From an uncultured Chloroflexota bacterium (GTDB taxonomy: Bacteria > Chloroflexota > Dehalococcoidia > Lucifugimonadales > CAJWER01), in NCBI GenBank assembly GCA_913030785.1, contig CAJWER010000043.1:1-15990 (forward strand): DNA of 15,990 bases, read 5' to 3'. This document shows positions 14,435 to 15,990 of the stretch, piece by piece. Positions within the stretch are counted from its first letter, which is position 1. Every line of letters starts with the position of its first letter. The notes beneath the pieces are model-generated. The model was not told the DNA's origin. It saw only the letters and a list, made by a program, of their open reading frames with translations, and searched no databases. Both the position numbers and the translations under genes were made by a program.

Positions 14435-15427
14435 CTACTCGTCGCGAGTCCAGTTTGACATCTCTTCGCGCAGCGCGGGGTCGAGGCCCATCTCCAGGGC
14501 GGCGATGGCGTTGTCGATGTGGTCGGTGGTTCGGGTGCCGATGATGACGGATGTCACGGCGGTGTGGGTCATGGCCCAAGCCATTGCTAGTCTGAGGGAT
14601 GGAACGCCTATCTCGGCGGCTTTCTCGTTCAAGAGATCTAGCAGGCGGAAGTTGAGGTCGGAGAAGTAGACGTCGGCGTGGGCCGGTGAGATGTGGTACC
14701 GGCTGCCCGCGGGCCAGGTGAGGGGGTCACGCCCGTACTTGCCCGTGAGGAAGCCTGCTGCCAGGGGGCTATAGCTGGATATGGCGATCTGTTCCTCCTG
14801 GCACAGGGGGAAGACCTCCTGCTCGTCGTCAGGGGCGGCGAGGCTGTAGGGCGGCTGTATGATCTCCCAACGGGCCAGCCCATGCTTCTTGCTGGCCTCC
14901 AGGGACTGTCTTAGCTGGTCGGCGGTCTGGTTACTGCACCCGATGATTGTGGTGCGTCCCGCATCGACCTCTTCAGACATGGCCACCATGGTCTCGTCTA
15001 TCGGGACCGAGGCGTCGGGGCTGTGAAGCTTGTAGATGTCGACGCTATCGACCCCAAGTCGATCGAGGCTTCCGGCGAGGGCGTTGGAGATGTTCTCGGG
15101 ATCGCCGCCGGTGTCTACCTTGGTGCACAAAGTGACCTCGTCGCGGCAACCTCGGGAACGCATCCATCGTCCGATGATCTTCTCCGACGAGTACATCTCG
15201 CCGGTGACCTCACGCTCGTCCGATACACCGTACCGTGTCTTGCGTCCCTCCCGGGACTGGCCGCCGCCATAGGTGTCCCCGGTGTCGAAGAAGGTGATTC
15301 CCTTCTCCAGGGCGTAGTCCATGATGCGGTAGGACGCCTCCTCGTCGATCTCCCGCCCCCAGCTGCCGCCGCCTAGCCCGATGGGGCTAATGGTGATATC
15401 TGTGCGTCCGACGGTTCTCTGCTCCAT
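14435..15427 (-). CDS. Aldo/keto reductase
   Basis: A 330-residue AKR with tetrad Asp48 and Tyr53 (FFDTGDTYGGG), Lys103 (LCTKVD) and His135 (IYKLHSPD). The C-terminal cofactor site, SVIIGTRTTDHIDNAI, is clear. The length and SSYSPLAAGFLTGKYG segment resemble YghZ/Tas-type or aldose-1-dehydrogenase-like AKRs. A segment at about 56-80 (QSREGRKTRYGVSDEREVTGE) lengthens the loop after the catalytic Tyr compared with short AKRs. The ATG at 15427 follows AGGAG at 7 nt; the frame is open to 15526, but that part is Pro/Arg-rich and unlike AKRs. It is the first gene of the right-to-left cluster. Confidence 0.93.
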   Translation of the reverse strand: MEQRTVGRTDITISPIGLGGGSWGREIDEEASYRIMDYALEKGITFFDTGDTYGGGQSREGRKTRYGVSDEREVTGEMYSSEKIIGRWMRSRGCRDEVTLCTKVDTGGDPENISNALAGSLDRLGVDSVDIYKLHSPDASVPIDETMVAMSEEVDAGRTTIIGCSNQTADQLRQSLEASKKHGLARWEIIQPPYSLAAPDDEQEVFPLCQEEQIAISSYSPLAAGFLTGKYGRDPLTWPAGSRYHISPAHADVYFSDLNFRLLDLLNEKAAEIGVPSLRLAMAWAMTHTAVTSVIIGTRTTDHIDNAIAALEMGLDPALREEMSNWTRDE

Positions 15428-15609
15428 GTGCACGCTCCTGGCGACGACTAGTGGGGTTCGCGTTCGTGCAAGGTTAGCGGACGGTGTTGGTGGCGTCCAG
15501 TGGGGTTGTACATCCCGGGCAGGCACGCTTTGGGCCGGGCGGCTTACGAGGGGGCTGTAAAAGAGCGCGGAGGGTAGGATTTGGTGAAGGCGGGCCGCAG
15601 GTCGGTGGG

Positions 15610-15990
15610 CTATGTTACCTGCAGGGTTGGGGACCTGAGGGGTTCAGCGATCTGAGTCTCGTCGAGGGGGATTGCGTCCTTCTGGTAGATCTGGATGCGG
15701 AAGGAGGCGTAGTCGGGGATGAACAGGCGCCCTAAGGCGTCTACACGGACCGACCTAGGGCTCCGCAGTCGCTTCTGGGGCTCGACGCTGGTCATGGTAC
15801 GCAGGCGCAAGGGTCTGGCGTTGGCAAGCAGGTATTTTCGCCCTGAGAGAGACAGGCTGGCGTCGCCGATGAACTGCTCGACGTACCTTCCGTCGGGCGC
15901 GAAGAGCTGGACGCGGTTGTTGCCTGTGTCGGCGACGTAGATATCCCCGTCCGAGTCGACGGCGATGCCGGAGGGCCGCCGGAACTCCCC
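15610..15990 (-). CDS. NHL-repeat protein (C-terminal part)
   Basis: The 126 residues visible are the C-terminus of a longer protein whose start is beyond the right edge. Two NHL β-propeller blades can be read: RPSGIAVDSDGDIYVADTGNNRVQLFAPDG (about 5-34) and SPRSVRVDALGRLFIPDYASFRIQIYQ, after about residue 75. NHL repeats form six-bladed propellers, often secreted or periplasmic, that bind proteins or ligands or act as lyases. The last blade seems degenerate (IPDYASFRIQIYQ). It ends 182 nt upstream of the aldo/keto reductase start, on the same strand, and need not belong to the same operon. Confidence 0.85.
   Translation of the reverse strand, partial: GEFRRPSGIAVDSDGDIYVADTGNNRVQLFAPDGRYVEQFIGDASLSLSGRKYLLANARPLRLRTMTSVEPQKRLRSPRSVRVDALGRLFIPDYASFRIQIYQKDAIPLDETQIAEPLRSPTLQVT

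Noticed and set aside
1..15990. CRISPR arrays, tRNA or rRNA genes, insertion sequences, integrases
   Set aside because: No regularly spaced direct repeats, cloverleaf with CCA end, rRNA landmarks or transposase motifs were found on either strand.

Overview
The window looks like accessory chromosome from a GC-rich heterotrophic bacterium. The gene mix is dehydratases of the mandelate-racemase type, aldo/keto reductases, DAO-type FAD oxidoreductase, amidase, RhaM-like protein, cupin and oligopeptide-type permease, with short double-hairpin repeats between genes. This combination is typical of SAR202-like or Dehalococcoidia-like Chloroflexota. The lineage is inferred from gene content only, because no rRNA or marker gene is present. 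ATG starts dominate, but at least three genes appear to start with TTG placed behind a good Shine-Dalgarno (SD) sequence or at the expected N-terminus.

Left part (1-1424, minus strand): the N-terminal third of a class-III aminotransferase of the glutamate-1-semialdehyde aminomutase type runs off the left edge, preceded by an extended SDR/NAD-dependent epimerase. The 437 bp upstream of the epimerase hold a plausible plus-strand promoter, an inverted repeat, a terminator-like hairpin and, on the minus strand, a tiny ORF with a perfect SD. From 1862 to 5534 the plus strand carries a DUF2061 membrane protein, a DAO-family FAD oxidoreductase, a broken FG-GAP/VCBS fragment and an amidase-signature hydrolase.

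Middle (5641-9577): a lone DppB-type ABC permease (minus), a small cupin (plus), a lower-GC patch with two overlapping unknown ORFs (plus), a metal-dependent amidohydrolase relative (minus) and a RhaM-like mutarotase (plus). The RhaM-like gene has no standard start codon at the position where its N-terminus and SD are expected.

Right part (9894-15990, minus strand): a stand-alone Pol I-type 5'-3' exonuclease is separated by a repeat/terminator from a likely catabolic cluster read right to left: aldo/keto reductase, SelA-like PLP enzyme, second aldo/keto reductase, enolase-superfamily dehydratase/racemase. A partial NHL-repeat protein enters from the right edge. Together with the RhaM-like protein, the SDR and the amidohydrolase, the cluster suggests oxidative breakdown of sugars or sugar acids. 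The substrate cannot be read from the sequence.

The most distinctive non-coding signal is a family of about 70-bp double-hairpin elements, with three close copies and one diverged copy. Each lies in sense at the 3' end of a gene. The main stem shows a compensatory base change between copies. One copy has merged with the amidase gene and supplies its last codons and stop.
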